Of a DNA stretch of 64,000 nt, positions 16,231-25,466 are shown one piece after another; position 1 is the stretch's first letter; the number at the start of each line of letters is the position of its first letter. The position numbers and the translations under genes are program-made. Under the pieces are notes generated by a model. That model had not been told where the DNA came from, made no database searches, and saw only the letters and a list, made by a program, of their open reading frames with translations. Source of the DNA: CBDESN01 sp965242495 (lineage in GTDB: Bacteria; Pseudomonadota; Alphaproteobacteria; MPNO01); contig OZ251446.1 of NCBI GenBank assembly GCA_965242495.1, positions 2,604,001 through 2,668,000 on the forward strand, read 5' to 3'.

Positions 16231-17364
16231 TTAGGTCCGGCCCTTGCCGGGGTCGTAGGGGTCGGCCAGGGTCTTGGCCTTGGCGTATTCCGCCGCGGTC
16301 ATCTTGACGTTGCCGGCGAAGCGGTTGGTGAACAGCTGGTCCACCGGCGGCATGTTCTTGGCCTCCATGTACTTGATGACCACGTCGCGCGTCTGTTTCT
16401 GGTCCTCGGGCAGCATCCAGCCGAGGCCGTGCTTCTCGACGGCCGGGCCCAGCGACAGCACGTTGGTGTTGCCGACATGCCACGCAAGCAGGTCCTTGGG
16501 CTTGGTTTTGAGCTCGGGCTTGGCCTCGATCATGATGTCGAGGCACTTCTCGGGCTCGGTCAGCTGGAGCTTCAGCCCTTCCATCGCCCCGTCGACCATG
16601 TCCTGCACCAGCCCGGGGTCCTTCTTGATCATGTCGCTCCGGGTGATGAGGCCGAGATCGAGCGTCTGCAAGCCGTAATCGGCGTAGAGGAAGTGGAGCG
16701 AGGGCACGCGATAGGACAGCGACGCCGCGTTGCTGACGTAGTAGGTGCCGCAACATTCGGCCTGGCCGTTGATCACGGTGCTCAGCGTCTTGCTCGGATG
16801 CACCATGATCTCGTTGACCTTGTCCTTGTCGATCCCCGCCGCCCGGGCGAAGCCCGGAAACATCACGGTATCGCCCGAGGCGGGCGCGCGCACGATCTTG
16901 CGGCCCTCGAGGTCCTTGACCGTGCGGATGCCGGAATCCTTGCGGCAGGACACCGCGATCGGGCTCCGTTGCAGCTTGGCGCCGATGGCGACCGCGTCGA
17001 GGCCCTTCGACACGCCGTTGATCACCACGCCGTAGCTCGCCTCGCCGAACATGGCCTGGCCGGCCGAGATGGTCTTGGTCGCCGCGCCCGAGCCGTAGCC
17101 GCGGGTGATCGACACGTCGAGGCCGCGCTTGGGCCAGTAGAGCTTCTGCGCCGCGAACTCGAACGCATGTCCGCCGACGAACAGCCAGGGCAGCATGAAC
17201 GTCACCTTGCGCGGCGTCGAAGCGCCGGCTTCGCGGATGAAGGCCGGGGCGACGCCCGCCGCCGCCATGGCGCTCAGCCCGCCGCCGGCCGCCAGGACGG
17301 ACCGGCGCGAGACCGCCTGCGAGGGCTGCGTCCTGCGCGGTTTCGACTCGTTGCGTTTCGACAT
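16231..17364 (-). CDS. ABC importer substrate-binding protein, NMT1/SsuA type, Tat-exported
   Basis: 377 residues from the ATG at 17364, which has the ribosome site GGGAGGCGAC; an upstream extension to 17463 is in frame but lacks support. A twin-arginine signal (SRRSVLAAGGG, Arg20-Arg21) directs folded export. The mature domain has KVTFMLPWLFVGGHAFEFAAQ and a GLDVSITRGYGSGAATKTISAGQAMFGEASYG segment typical of NMT1/THI5-like binding proteins. It is the first gene of the importer operon and is divergent from the molybdenum hydroxylase operon at 17556, with a 191-base shared control region. Confidence 0.9.
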   Translation of the reverse strand: MSKRNESKPRRTQPSQAVSRRSVLAAGGGLSAMAAAGVAPAFIREAGASTPRKVTFMLPWLFVGGHAFEFAAQKLYWPKRGLDVSITRGYGSGAATKTISAGQAMFGEASYGVVINGVSKGLDAVAIGAKLQRSPIAVSCRKDSGIRTVKDLEGRKIVRAPASGDTVMFPGFARAAGIDKDKVNEIMVHPSKTLSTVINGQAECCGTYYVSNAASLSYRVPSLHFLYADYGLQTLDLGLITRSDMIKKDPGLVQDMVDGAMEGLKLQLTEPEKCLDIMIEAKPELKTKPKDLLAWHVGNTNVLSLGPAVEKHGLGWMLPEDQKQTRDVVIKYMEAKNMPPVDQLFTNRFAGNVKMTAAEYAKAKTLADPYDPGKGRT

Positions 17365-17555
17365 GTCGCCTCCCATCATGTAGCGTCGCGGGCGGCCAGC
17401 GCCCCGACGGCGGTTGTCCGTTTCGCGCGCGGCGACCATACCGGTCCGGGCGGCTCGATACAAGCGGCTGTCCGGCGTCGCGATCGCCGATCCGAATTAA
17501 TCCGTTGACCGCCCGCGTCGCATCTGCGTCCATTCCGGCGCAGCGGGGGGCGGCG

Positions 17556-18431
17556 TTGAAACCAGCGAAGTTCGATTACGATGCGCCGGCCGGCGTCGCC
17601 GAGGTTCTCGAACGGCTGCGCGACGCCGGCCCGGACGCCAGGTTGCTGGCGGGCGGGCAGAGCTTGGTCCCGTTGCTCAACTTCCGGCTGGCGCGGCCGC
17701 GCCTCGTGATCGACCTCAACCGCGTCGGCGAACTCGCCTATATCCGCGCGCGCGGCGACGGCGTCGCCATCGGCGCCCTGACGCGGCAGCGCGCGGTCGA
17801 GCGCTCGGCCGAGGTCGCGCGCCGCGCGCCGCTGCTGTCGGAGGCGACCCGGCTGATCGGGCATCCGCCGATCCGAAGCCGCGGCACCGTCGGCGGCAGT
17901 CTGGCGAACGCCGACCCGGCCGCCGAGGACCCCGCCGTGGCCCTGGCTCTCGACGCGGTGATGCTGCTCAAGAGCCATCGCGGCGAACGGCGGGTGCCGG
18001 CGGCCGCGTTCTTTCGCGGCCTGCTGACGACGGCGATCGAGCCGGACGAGCTGTTGTGCGAAGTCGAGCTCCCGCCGATGCGACCGGGCAGCGGCTGCGC
18101 GTTCGAGGAAGTCAGCCGCCGCCATGGCGATTTCGCCCTCGCCGGGGCGGCGGCGGTCGTGACCCTCGAGGACGGCAGGGTGGCGGAGGCGCGGCTCGCG
18201 GCTTGCGGCGCCGGCCCGGGACCGGTGCGGCTCGCCCGCGCCGAGGCGGCGCTGGCCGACGCGCCGCTCTCCGACGAGGCGATCGAGGAGGCCGCCGGCG
18301 CCGCGGCCGCCGAGGTCTCCCCCACCGCCGACGTCCACGCCTCGGCCGACTATCGCCGCATTCTGATCCGGGCCGTGACCGGCCGGGCGCTGCGCCGCGC
18401 CGCCGCCCGCGCCGAGGGAGGACGCCGATGA
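17556..18431 (+). CDS. Molybdenum hydroxylase FAD-binding subunit, CoxM-like (second set)
   Basis: 291 residues from a TTG start giving MKPAKFDYDAP, the usual N-terminus of this family; GGGGGG upstream may serve as ribosome site. A longer frame from 17505 is less likely. FAD-binding motifs are LLAGGQSLVPLLNFRLARP and RGTVGGSLANADPAAEDP. It overlaps the 2Fe-2S subunit gene by 4 bases. This set matches form-II CoxM-like proteins more closely than the first set at 5864. Confidence 0.9.
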   Translation: MKPAKFDYDAPAGVAEVLERLRDAGPDARLLAGGQSLVPLLNFRLARPRLVIDLNRVGELAYIRARGDGVAIGALTRQRAVERSAEVARRAPLLSEATRLIGHPPIRSRGTVGGSLANADPAAEDPAVALALDAVMLLKSHRGERRVPAAAFFRGLLTTAIEPDELLCEVELPPMRPGSGCAFEEVSRRHGDFALAGAAAVVTLEDGRVAEARLAACGAGPGPVRLARAEAALADAPLSDEAIEEAAGAAAAEVSPTADVHASADYRRILIRAVTGRALRRAAARAEGGRR

Positions 18432-18913
18432 CCGCGCCGAGGACGGTGACGCTTACGGTCAACGGCGAGCGCAGATCGGCCCCGGCCGAGCCGCGGATGC
18501 TGTTGAGCGACTTCCTGCGCGACTCGCTGGGCCTCACCGGAACGCATGTCGGCTGCGAGCACGGGGTCTGCGGCGCCTGCACGGTGCGCGTCGACGGCCA
18601 GGCGGTCCGTTCCTGTCTGATGCTCGCCGTCCAGGCCGAGGGCGCCGAGGTCGCCACCGTCGAAGGGCTCGCCCGCGACGGCCGGCTGCACCCCTTGCAG
18701 GCGCTGTTCGCCGAACGCCGCGCGCTCCAATGCGGTTATTGCACGCCGGGGATGCTGATGGCCGCGCTCGACCTCGTGGACGGCGCGGCCGCGCTTTCGG
18801 AGGACGACGTCCGCGAAGGCATGTCGTCGGTCCTCTGCCGCTGCACCGGCTATGACGGCATCCTTCGCGCCGTCCGCGACTACGCCGCGGCGCAGGCGGG
18901 CGGGGCCGCATGA
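18428..18913 (+). CDS. Molybdenum hydroxylase 2Fe-2S subunit, CoxS-like (second set)
   Basis: 161 residues with cluster ligands Cys43, Cys48, Cys51, Cys63 (CEHGVCGACTV...C) and Cys102, Cys105 (QCGYCTPGM) plus CRC in VLCRCTGYDGI. The start and stop overlap the neighbouring subunit genes by 4 bases. It relays electrons from the molybdenum site to FAD. Confidence 0.94.
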   Translation: MTAPRTVTLTVNGERRSAPAEPRMLLSDFLRDSLGLTGTHVGCEHGVCGACTVRVDGQAVRSCLMLAVQAEGAEVATVEGLARDGRLHPLQALFAERRALQCGYCTPGMLMAALDLVDGAAALSEDDVREGMSSVLCRCTGYDGILRAVRDYAAAQAGGAA

Positions 18914-21273
18914 CGCCGCTGCCGGACGGCTTCGTCGGCCGGTCGGTCCCCCGCCGGGAGGACGACCGGCTGTTGCGGGGCGACGGCCGGTTCGTCGCCG
19001 ATCTCGCGCTTCCGGGGATGCTCCACGCCGCGCTGGCGCGGTCGCCGCACGCGCATGCGCGCATCGTCTCGGTCGATCTCGCCGCCGCCCGGTCCGCTCC
19101 CGGCGTCCAACTCGCCCTCGGCGGCGCCGAGTTGAGCGAGACCCTGCCGCGCATCGGCGGCATGCAGGTCACGACGCCCGAGGGCTGGCGGGCGCGGTTC
19201 GACCACCGGATCGACATCCCGACGCAGGCGGTGCTGGCGGACGACCGGGTGCGCTACGTCGGCGAGGCGTATGCGGTGACGGTCGCCGCGGACCGCTATC
19301 TGGCCGAGGACGCGGTGGAGCTCGTCGAGGCGGCGTTCGAGCCGCTGCCGGTCGCGGCCGACGTCGACGCCGCGCTCGCGCCGGGCGCGCCGACGATCCA
19401 CGACTCGATCGGCGGCAACGTCGCCGCCGAGCTCCACGTCAGCAAGGGCACGGGCCGGCGGGGCCTCGACCGCGCGCCGCGCCGGCTCGCCCGGCGGCTG
19501 ACGCATCACCGCTACGCCGCGATGCCGATCGAATGCCGCGGCGTGGTCGCGGAGTACGACCCGCGCACCGATACGCTCACCGTCTGGTCCTCGACCCAGG
19601 TCGTCCATTGGGTGCGGCGCGAGATCGCCGTCGCCCTCGGCATGCCGGAGGAGCGCATCCGCGTCGTGGCGCCCGACGTGGGCGGCGGGTTCGGCCTCAA
19701 GGGGCATTGCTACACCGAGGAGGTGCTGATCGCCTGTCTCGCCCGGCGACTCAGGCGTCCGGTCAAATGGATCGAAGACCGGCACGAGCACCTGCTCAAC
19801 GCCGCCCATTCGCGCGATCACGTCCACGACGTCGAGGTCGGCTTCGACGACGACGGGCGGATTCTGGCCGTCGCCGATTCGTTCGTCTCCGATTCGGGTG
19901 CCTATTCCCCGGTCGGGGCGGGCATCCTCGGCAACTCGATCGTCCACCTGCCGGGGCCCTACGACTTCCCCGACTACGAGGTCGACGCCCGGCTGGTGCT
20001 GACCAACCGCGCCCCGAACGCGCCCTATCGGGGGGCGGGCCGGCCCGAGGTCACGTTCGTCATGGAGCGCATGGTGGATCTGATCGCGGCCGAGCTGGGC
20101 CTCGACCCCGCCGAGGCGCGGCTCCGCAACATGATCCCGCCCGAGCGCATGCCCTACGAGCTGGGGCTTCCCTATCGCGACGGCGAGCCGATCGTCTACG
20201 ACAGCGGCGACTACCCGGCCGCGCTGCGCCGCGCCCTCGACGAGCTCGGCGGGCTGGACGCCTTCCGCGCCCGCCAGCGCGCCGGCTGGGACCGGGGGCG
20301 GTATCTCGGCCTCGGCCTCGGCAGCTACGTCGAGGGCACCGGCATCGGGCCGTTCGAGAGCGCCACCGTGCGCATCGACGCCTCCGGCATGGTCTGCGTC
20401 GCCTCGGGCGCCTGCCCCCACGGCCAGGGGCACGAGACGATCCTGTCGCAGGTCGCGGCCGACGCCTGGCGCGTGCCGATCGAGCGGGTGGTGGTGACGC
20501 TCGCCGACACCGCCGCGGTCAGCATGGGGTACGGCACGATCGCGAGCCGGATCGCGGTGACCGCCTCGAACGCTCTGGTCCAGGCGAGCGAGCGGCTGCG
20601 GGGCAAGGCGCTCGCCATCGCGAGCCATCTGCTGGAGAGCGCCGAAGCCGATCTCGAACTCAGGGACGGGGGCGTGGGCGTCAAGGGCGTTCCCGATCTG
20701 CAGGTGAGCCTCCGGGAGGTCTATCTCGCCGCGCGGCCCGGCTGGGACGGCCGCCTCCCGGAAGGCGTCGAACCCGGCCTCGAAGAGACCGCTCTCTACG
20801 TCCCGCCGACCGTCACCTGGACCTACGCCACCAACGCCGCCATCGTCGAGGTCGACCGGGCGACCGGGCAGGTCGCCATCGAGCGCTACGTCTCGGTGCA
20901 CGACGCCGGCGTCATGATCAACCCGGGGATCGTCGACGGCCAGGTCCGGGGCGGGCTCGTGCAGGGGATCGGCGGCGGGCTGCTGGAGGAGATCGCCTAT
21001 GACGAGAACGGGCAGCTGCTGACCGGGAGCCTGATGGACTATCTGATCCCGTCGGCGAGCGACGCGCCGCCCATCTCGGTCGTGCATACGCAGACCCCCT
21101 CGCCGCTCAACCCGCTGGGCGTCAAGGGGCTCGGCGAAGGCGGCGCCATCGCGCCGCCGGTGGTCATCGCCAACGCCGTCGCCGACGCGCTCAAGCCGTT
21201 CGGGGCGGAGTTCAACGCGACTCCGGTCCGTTGGGAGGACGTGAGGCGCGCGTTCGAGCGCGCGTCGCCATAG
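18910..21273 (+). CDS. Molybdenum hydroxylase large subunit, CoxL form-II-like
   Basis: 787 residues. Molybdopterin-binding GGGFGLKGHCYTEE, active-site loop APYRGAGRPE and catalytic Glu in GVKGLGEGG are present. The AYRGAGR-type loop marks the form-II group, which lacks the catalytic Cys of the CO dehydrogenase AYXCSFR motif, so carbon monoxide oxidation is unlikely. The substrate is unknown. Order M-S-L is kept, and an EamA transporter gene begins inside its 3' end. Confidence 0.92.
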   Translation: MTPLPDGFVGRSVPRREDDRLLRGDGRFVADLALPGMLHAALARSPHAHARIVSVDLAAARSAPGVQLALGGAELSETLPRIGGMQVTTPEGWRARFDHRIDIPTQAVLADDRVRYVGEAYAVTVAADRYLAEDAVELVEAAFEPLPVAADVDAALAPGAPTIHDSIGGNVAAELHVSKGTGRRGLDRAPRRLARRLTHHRYAAMPIECRGVVAEYDPRTDTLTVWSSTQVVHWVRREIAVALGMPEERIRVVAPDVGGGFGLKGHCYTEEVLIACLARRLRRPVKWIEDRHEHLLNAAHSRDHVHDVEVGFDDDGRILAVADSFVSDSGAYSPVGAGILGNSIVHLPGPYDFPDYEVDARLVLTNRAPNAPYRGAGRPEVTFVMERMVDLIAAELGLDPAEARLRNMIPPERMPYELGLPYRDGEPIVYDSGDYPAALRRALDELGGLDAFRARQRAGWDRGRYLGLGLGSYVEGTGIGPFESATVRIDASGMVCVASGACPHGQGHETILSQVAADAWRVPIERVVVTLADTAAVSMGYGTIASRIAVTASNALVQASERLRGKALAIASHLLESAEADLELRDGGVGVKGVPDLQVSLREVYLAARPGWDGRLPEGVEPGLEETALYVPPTVTWTYATNAAIVEVDRATGQVAIERYVSVHDAGVMINPGIVDGQVRGGLVQGIGGGLLEEIAYDENGQLLTGSLMDYLIPSASDAPPISVVHTQTPSPLNPLGVKGLGEGGAIAPPVVIANAVADALKPFGAEFNATPVRWEDVRRAFERASP

Positions 21274-22208
21274 CCGCCGCCGACCGCGGGGGCGCCGGGC
21301 GAGCGGACGCGCCCGGGCAAACCGCCGGCGGGGTCGCCCTCGCCTGCCTGTCCTGCGCGATCGGCGGCACGACCGTAGCCCTCACCCGTCTGGTCATCGA
21401 CCAGACCGATCCGCTGTCGCTGGCCTTCCTGCGCTACGGGGCGGCGACGTCGATCCTGTTCGGCGTCATGCTGGCGACGATGCCGCTGCCGCGCTTCGCG
21501 CGGCGCGACGCATTGGCGATCCTGGCTCTCGGCGTGCTGATGTATGCCGGCTTCCCCTATTGCATGGCGCGGGCGCTGGAGGATACGACCGCGGCCCGGG
21601 CCGCGCTTCTGTTCTCGACCATGCCGCTGCTGACCGCGGTCCTGGGCGCGGTCTTCGGCGTCGAACGGCTGACGGCGCGCAAGCTCGCCGCGACCGCGCT
21701 GGCGATCGCCGGCGTCGGCGTCAGCCTCGGCGAGCGGGTGGAGGCGGTGGCGCCCGACGCGCTCCGGGGCGACGCGATCATGTTTGCGGGCGCTCTCGCG
21801 GCGGCGCTCTTCAACGTGTTCGCCAAGGGCCACATGCTGCGCTACGGCAGCCTGCCGGTCATGGTGGCGACGATGGCGGTCGGCGTCTCGGTGCTGTTCG
21901 CGCTCGCGATCCCGTTCGGGCGGCCGTTCTCGGGGTCGCTCGCCTTCGACCTGGAGGGCTGGATCGTCGTGCTGTTCCTCGCCGTTCCCGGCGGCGCGCT
22001 GATGCTGTTCGCCTGGGGTCGCGCGCTCAGGACGATCACCCCGACCCAGGCGGCGATGACCGTGGGCGTCAACCCGCTCACCGCGATGCTGCTGGGCGCG
22101 TGGCTGCTGGCCGAGCCGATCACGCTCGAACTGCTGGTCGGGTTCGCGATGATCGCGACGGCGATTCTGCTGGCGAGCCGCCGGGCCGCCTCGGGCGTCG
22201 GGGGATGA
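21231..22208 (+). CDS. EamA-family (DMT superfamily) transporter
   Basis: Up to 325 residues with about ten membrane segments in two EamA repeats; the second repeat includes MTVGVNPLTAMLLGAWLLAEPITLELLVGFAMI, a typical ending. These are metabolite exporters of the inner membrane. The start is uncertain: TTG at 21231 overlaps the preceding gene by 43 bases, and there is no ATG before the first membrane segment. Its 3' end overlaps a convergent glycosyltransferase frame by 89 bases. Confidence 0.85.
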   Translation: MGGREARVRARVAIAAADRGGAGRADAPGQTAGGVALACLSCAIGGTTVALTRLVIDQTDPLSLAFLRYGAATSILFGVMLATMPLPRFARRDALAILALGVLMYAGFPYCMARALEDTTAARAALLFSTMPLLTAVLGAVFGVERLTARKLAATALAIAGVGVSLGERVEAVAPDALRGDAIMFAGALAAALFNVFAKGHMLRYGSLPVMVATMAVGVSVLFALAIPFGRPFSGSLAFDLEGWIVVLFLAVPGGALMLFAWGRALRTITPTQAAMTVGVNPLTAMLLGAWLLAEPITLELLVGFAMIATAILLASRRAASGVGG

Positions 22209-23046
22209 CGTATTCGGGCAAATAGCGCCGCTTCAGCACTTCGAAGGGCGAATGCGCCGCGAAGACGCCGTTCTTGTCGAGTCTTCTCGCCGCCCACCCG
22301 TCGTTCGAGAAATGAACGCCGTGGGAATGTTTCAGGATCGCCGGGAGCATGCCGGCCTCGTGAAGCGAATCGTCCGTCAGGGAAGACGCGCCCGTGTGGT
22401 GAACGGGATAGAAGACGTGAGACGGTTCGGCCAGATTCTCCAGGGAGAGATGCTTCAACAACAGGGTGAATCCATTGGGTCCCCCGGCTTCGCCCCAACC
22501 CTGCGACGTCTGCGCGCGTCGCCAGAATTGCAGCGATCTGTACGTCTTGCGCCGGCGCCGCCGGGCGGTGTCCCAAGGTCGTATGCGGTTGGGGTTCGCA
22601 CAGGCGTCCGCCAGCGCTTCGGCGACGGGGTGGCCGGCGGGAAACTTCAGGGCGCCGACCGCGATCGCGTAGTCGTCTTCTCGTCCGAAGACGACGTCCT
22701 CGGCGAAATCGAAGGGACGGATGCAGATTTCGTCCATATCCACCCACCATCCGCCTTTTCGGCGCATCAGCTCCCAGCGGAACCGGTCGGCGAAGGGGGC
22801 GAACGAATTGCGGCGGCCCGTGAAAATCCGGTCGGCCGGCAGAATTTCCTCCGCGTCGCAGAGTTCCATTCCGCCCTCTCCCGGCCTCGATTCCGGCGGG
22901 TTGGAAATTTCGCCGTAGGCGTAGAGCCGGAAATCGTGCCCGTTGGCGAGGAAGGAATGGATGCAGAGCCGCTCCAGGTTGGAAAGCGCTCCCGTTCCCT
23001 CCGGGCAGATCCAGAGCCCCGAGACCACCCGGTTGGATTCGTTCAT
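22120..23046 (-). CDS. Glycosyltransferase with DXD motif (Gly_transf_sug type)
   Basis: 308 residues. The N-terminus GLWICPEGTGALSNLERLCIHSFLANGH and the segment GGWWVDMDEICIRPF contain the D-x-D metal and sugar-nucleotide site of the capsular-polysaccharide/alpha-1,6-mannosyltransferase family. The last 25-30 residues are Arg/Pro/Ser-rich and lie inside the convergent EamA gene, so the original stop may have been lost and the tail may be adventitious. The start overlaps the stop of the dioxygenase-like gene by 4 bases. Composition is slightly less G+C-rich than neighbours, consistent with acquisition. Confidence 0.75.
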   Translation of the reverse strand: MNESNRVVSGLWICPEGTGALSNLERLCIHSFLANGHDFRLYAYGEISNPPESRPGEGGMELCDAEEILPADRIFTGRRNSFAPFADRFRWELMRRKGGWWVDMDEICIRPFDFAEDVVFGREDDYAIAVGALKFPAGHPVAEALADACANPNRIRPWDTARRRRRKTYRSLQFWRRAQTSQGWGEAGGPNGFTLLLKHLSLENLAEPSHVFYPVHHTGASSLTDDSLHEAGMLPAILKHSHGVHFSNDGWAARRLDKNGVFAAHSPFEVLKRRYLPEYVIPRRPRRPGGSPAESPSRSSRTRPAVRA

Positions 23047-24194
23047 TCCGCCGCTTCGTTCGCCGCGGGCATACCCCAGGAAGCGACGTAGTCCGGTCGC
23101 TCGACCCGTTCGGCGGCGGCGGTTGCGTCGAGGGCGTCGCGCGCATCCAGCATGACCGCGACCTCGTCGGTCCCGGTCCGGGCCGTGGAGCGGTCCCGGC
23201 TCGCCGCCAGCGCCTTGGGGTGCGGGCCGTGGGTCACGCCCGCCGGGTGGAGGGTGATCATGCCCGGGCGGATGTCGTCGCGGCTGAAGAACGCGCCCCG
23301 GTGATAGAAGATCACCTCGTCGTAGTCGTCGTTGTTGTGGAAGAAGGGCGCCTTGAGCGCGCCCGGATCGCTCTCCATCGGGCGCGGGCAGAAGGTGCAC
23401 ACCACGAAGCGGTCCGCCAGGAAGGTCGTGTGCGCGGACGGCGGAACGTGGAAGCGATGGCTCATGACCGGGCGGATGTCGCGCCAGTTGATGCGCACCG
23501 GAAGCAGGTTGCCCTTCCATCCCACCGCGTCCAGCGGGTTGAACGGGTAGGTGACGGTCGAGATCCGGTCGCGCCGCTTGAGCGCCGCCCGCCATCGCGT
23601 CTCGGTCTGCTGGGCGCGGAACGCTTCGTCGAGGGAGGGGGTGTCCAGCATCGCCGGGTCGAAAATCGCGTGTTCGCCGACCAGCCCCTTTTCCGGCAGG
23701 CGATAGCTCGCGCCCGTGGCTTCGATCAGCAGCATCCGGGTCGGGCGGTCGGGCTCGATCCGCCACATCGTGCCGCGCGGCAGCATGACGTAGTCGCCTT
23801 CGCCATAGGCCATCCGGCCGTAATCGCAATAGAGCGCGCCCGCGCCGTCATGGACGAACAGCAATTCGTCCCCGTCGCCGTTGCGCACCAGGTGGTCGGG
23901 CGCGGCGTCGCAGACCCAGAGCCGGATGCGGACGTGGTCGTTGCCCAGCAGCGGCGCGGCGTCCCAGGGCGAGGGGCCGGCGCCTTCGATCCCGCCGGTG
24001 TCGAAGGCGCGCGGGCGCAGCGGCCCCTCCCAGGCGATCCATCCGGTCGGCGGATGGGCGTGATACATGTGGGTCGCCGGGCCGTAGAAGCCTTCCTTGC
24101 CGATCTCGCGCTCGAACGTGCCCTCCGGCAGATCCGCATGCGCCTGGCGCGAGGCCTCGCCCTCGACGCGCGGAAACGATATCCATCTGTTCAC
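23043..24194 (-). CDS. Homogentisate 1,2-dioxygenase-like cupin protein
   Basis: 383 residues from a GTG start (VNRWISFPRVEGEAS). Two cupin halves are visible. Candidate iron ligands lie in PFFHNNDDYDEVIFY (His286, Glu293) and TLHPAGVTHGPHP (His316, His322 or His325), the layout of the homogentisate dioxygenase family, though human enzyme spacing is H-x5-E and here it is H-x6-E. The protein is shorter than classical HmgA (about 430), so it may be a paralog acting on another ring-diol. No fumarylacetoacetase or maleylacetoacetate isomerase gene is nearby. Confidence 0.75.
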   Translation of the reverse strand: MNRWISFPRVEGEASRQAHADLPEGTFEREIGKEGFYGPATHMYHAHPPTGWIAWEGPLRPRAFDTGGIEGAGPSPWDAAPLLGNDHVRIRLWVCDAAPDHLVRNGDGDELLFVHDGAGALYCDYGRMAYGEGDYVMLPRGTMWRIEPDRPTRMLLIEATGASYRLPEKGLVGEHAIFDPAMLDTPSLDEAFRAQQTETRWRAALKRRDRISTVTYPFNPLDAVGWKGNLLPVRINWRDIRPVMSHRFHVPPSAHTTFLADRFVVCTFCPRPMESDPGALKAPFFHNNDDYDEVIFYHRGAFFSRDDIRPGMITLHPAGVTHGPHPKALAASRDRSTARTGTDEVAVMLDARDALDATAAAERVERPDYVASWGMPAANEAAE

Positions 24195-24252
24195 GTCGCG
24201 CCCTCCCTGCGCCCCTGCGCGAAGATAGGCCCGATCCCGGCGGTTGGGAAGG

Positions 24253-24429
24253 CGGTGTCCTGGTTCACTACATATGAGACGGCGGGTGGGCCTCCGGGAT
24301 CGGCGCGTCAAGCCGCTCCCGGAGGCTCCGAGGGCATCCATGGCCGTAAGCTGGCTTCCGGCCATGGAAAGACCGGATATCGACTGGCGCGATGGGCCGC
24401 TCTCACATGTGTCTGGACCAGGACAGGCG
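24253..24429 (+). repeat. MITE-like repeat R2, copy 1
   Basis: About 177 bases nearly identical to the reverse complement of 58696-58919. Ends are imperfect inverted repeats (GTGTCCTGGTTCA at the left, complement of TGGACCAGGACA at the right), each followed inward by a CATATGAGA/CATGTGAGA-like block. Inside are two hairpins: GCCTCCGGGA/TCCCGGAGGC and CCATGGCC/GGCCATGG. Copy 1 lacks about 45 bases present in copy 2. It fills most of the 243-base gap and ends 9 bases before the stop codon of the luciferase-like gene. No transposase is encoded. Confidence 0.85.
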
Positions 24430-24437
24430 GCGCCCGA

Positions 24438-25466
24438 TCAGAGCCCGGCTTGCACCAGCGGCATCACCTCCTCGGCGATCCGGCGCATCGTCTCGGCGGC
24501 CAGCGTCCGGGGCATACCGGGCCATTCGATGCTCAGGATCAGATGGTTGACGCCGAGCCTTGCGCGCAGGGCGAGGATCTGTCCGGCGACCTGCTCTGCG
24601 GTCCCGATCAGGAAGCGGTCGCCGATCAACGCCTCGAACGGCTGGCCGAGATCGTCGTCGCCCGCGGGCATCTGCCGGTCCTGCCCCCAGTCGTGATAGG
24701 CCCGGTACTTGCCTTCGAGATGAGGCCGGCACAGGCGGAGCGCCTCCTCATACGAGCCGGCGACGAACGCCTCGCGCCGCATGGGCAGTTCGCGCGGGAA
24801 CGGCTTGCCGGCGCGGTCGAGCTCGCGCCGGTAGACTTCCATCTGGCGCTCGACGGTGGCGATCCGGTTGTGCGGGTTGACGTACCAGCAGTCGCCCAGC
24901 CGCGCGGCGCGGCGCAGGGCGACGTCGGCGTTGGCGCCGATCCAGATCGGCGGGTGCGGCCGTTGCAGCGGCTTGGGCAGGCAGGAGGCGCCTTCGAGCG
25001 CGAAATGCGACCCCGCCATGTCGACTTCGTCCTCGGTCCATAGCCGCTTGATCGCGATCAGGTTCTCGTCGAGCCGCGCCCCCCGCCCGGACATGGGCGC
25101 GCCGAAGGCCTTGAACTCGACCTCGCGATAGCCCAGCCCGGCCCCGAAGATGAGCTTGCCGTTCGACATCACGTCGATGGTCGCGAGCTGCTCGGCGAGA
25201 TCGAGCGGCTTGTGCAGCGCGGCGAGCACGATTCCGGCGTTGAGCCGCAGGTTCGGCGCTTCGGCGCTCAGCCGCGCCAGCAACGGCAGCTGCTGCAACG
25301 CCTGGAACGGGCGGGTGCTGTAATGCGAACTCTTGGCGATGGAGGCGAAGCCGAGCGCGTCGGCGAGCCGGGCCTGCGCGACCAGCTCCTCGAAGCGGGC
25401 GCGGATGTCCTCGCCCGTCCGGTATTGCGCCCGGAGGGCCAAGCCGAACTGGAAGGAGGGCGTCAC
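24438..25466 (-). CDS. LLM-class (luciferase-like) flavin-dependent oxidoreductase
   Basis: 342 residues from GTG at 25466; a longer frame to 25565 would run into the divergent gene at 25559. The TIM-barrel features are AQARLADALGFASIAKSSHYS, NLRLNAGIVLAALHKPLDLAEQLATIDVMSNGKLIFGAGLGYREVEFKAFG and KPLQRPHPPIWIGANAD, shared by bacterial-luciferase and F420-type enzymes. The cofactor (FMN or F420) and substrate cannot be told apart here. It is divergent from the flavoprotein gene at 25559 with a 92-base gap. Confidence 0.9.
   Translation of the reverse strand: MTPSFQFGLALRAQYRTGEDIRARFEELVAQARLADALGFASIAKSSHYSTRPFQALQQLPLLARLSAEAPNLRLNAGIVLAALHKPLDLAEQLATIDVMSNGKLIFGAGLGYREVEFKAFGAPMSGRGARLDENLIAIKRLWTEDEVDMAGSHFALEGASCLPKPLQRPHPPIWIGANADVALRRAARLGDCWYVNPHNRIATVERQMEVYRRELDRAGKPFPRELPMRREAFVAGSYEEALRLCRPHLEGKYRAYHDWGQDRQMPAGDDDLGQPFEALIGDRFLIGTAEQVAGQILALRARLGVNHLILSIEWPGMPRTLAAETMRRIAEEVMPLVQAGL

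Noticed and set aside
14309..17533. Long overlapping frames on both strands
   Set aside because: Low-complexity Arg/Asp/His-rich translations opposite well-supported ABC transporter genes, produced by codon bias.
18910..21273. Aerobic carbon monoxide dehydrogenase
   Set aside because: The active-site loop is APYRGAGRPE without the CO dehydrogenase catalytic Cys (AYXCSFR), so the gene belongs to the form-II/other-substrate group.
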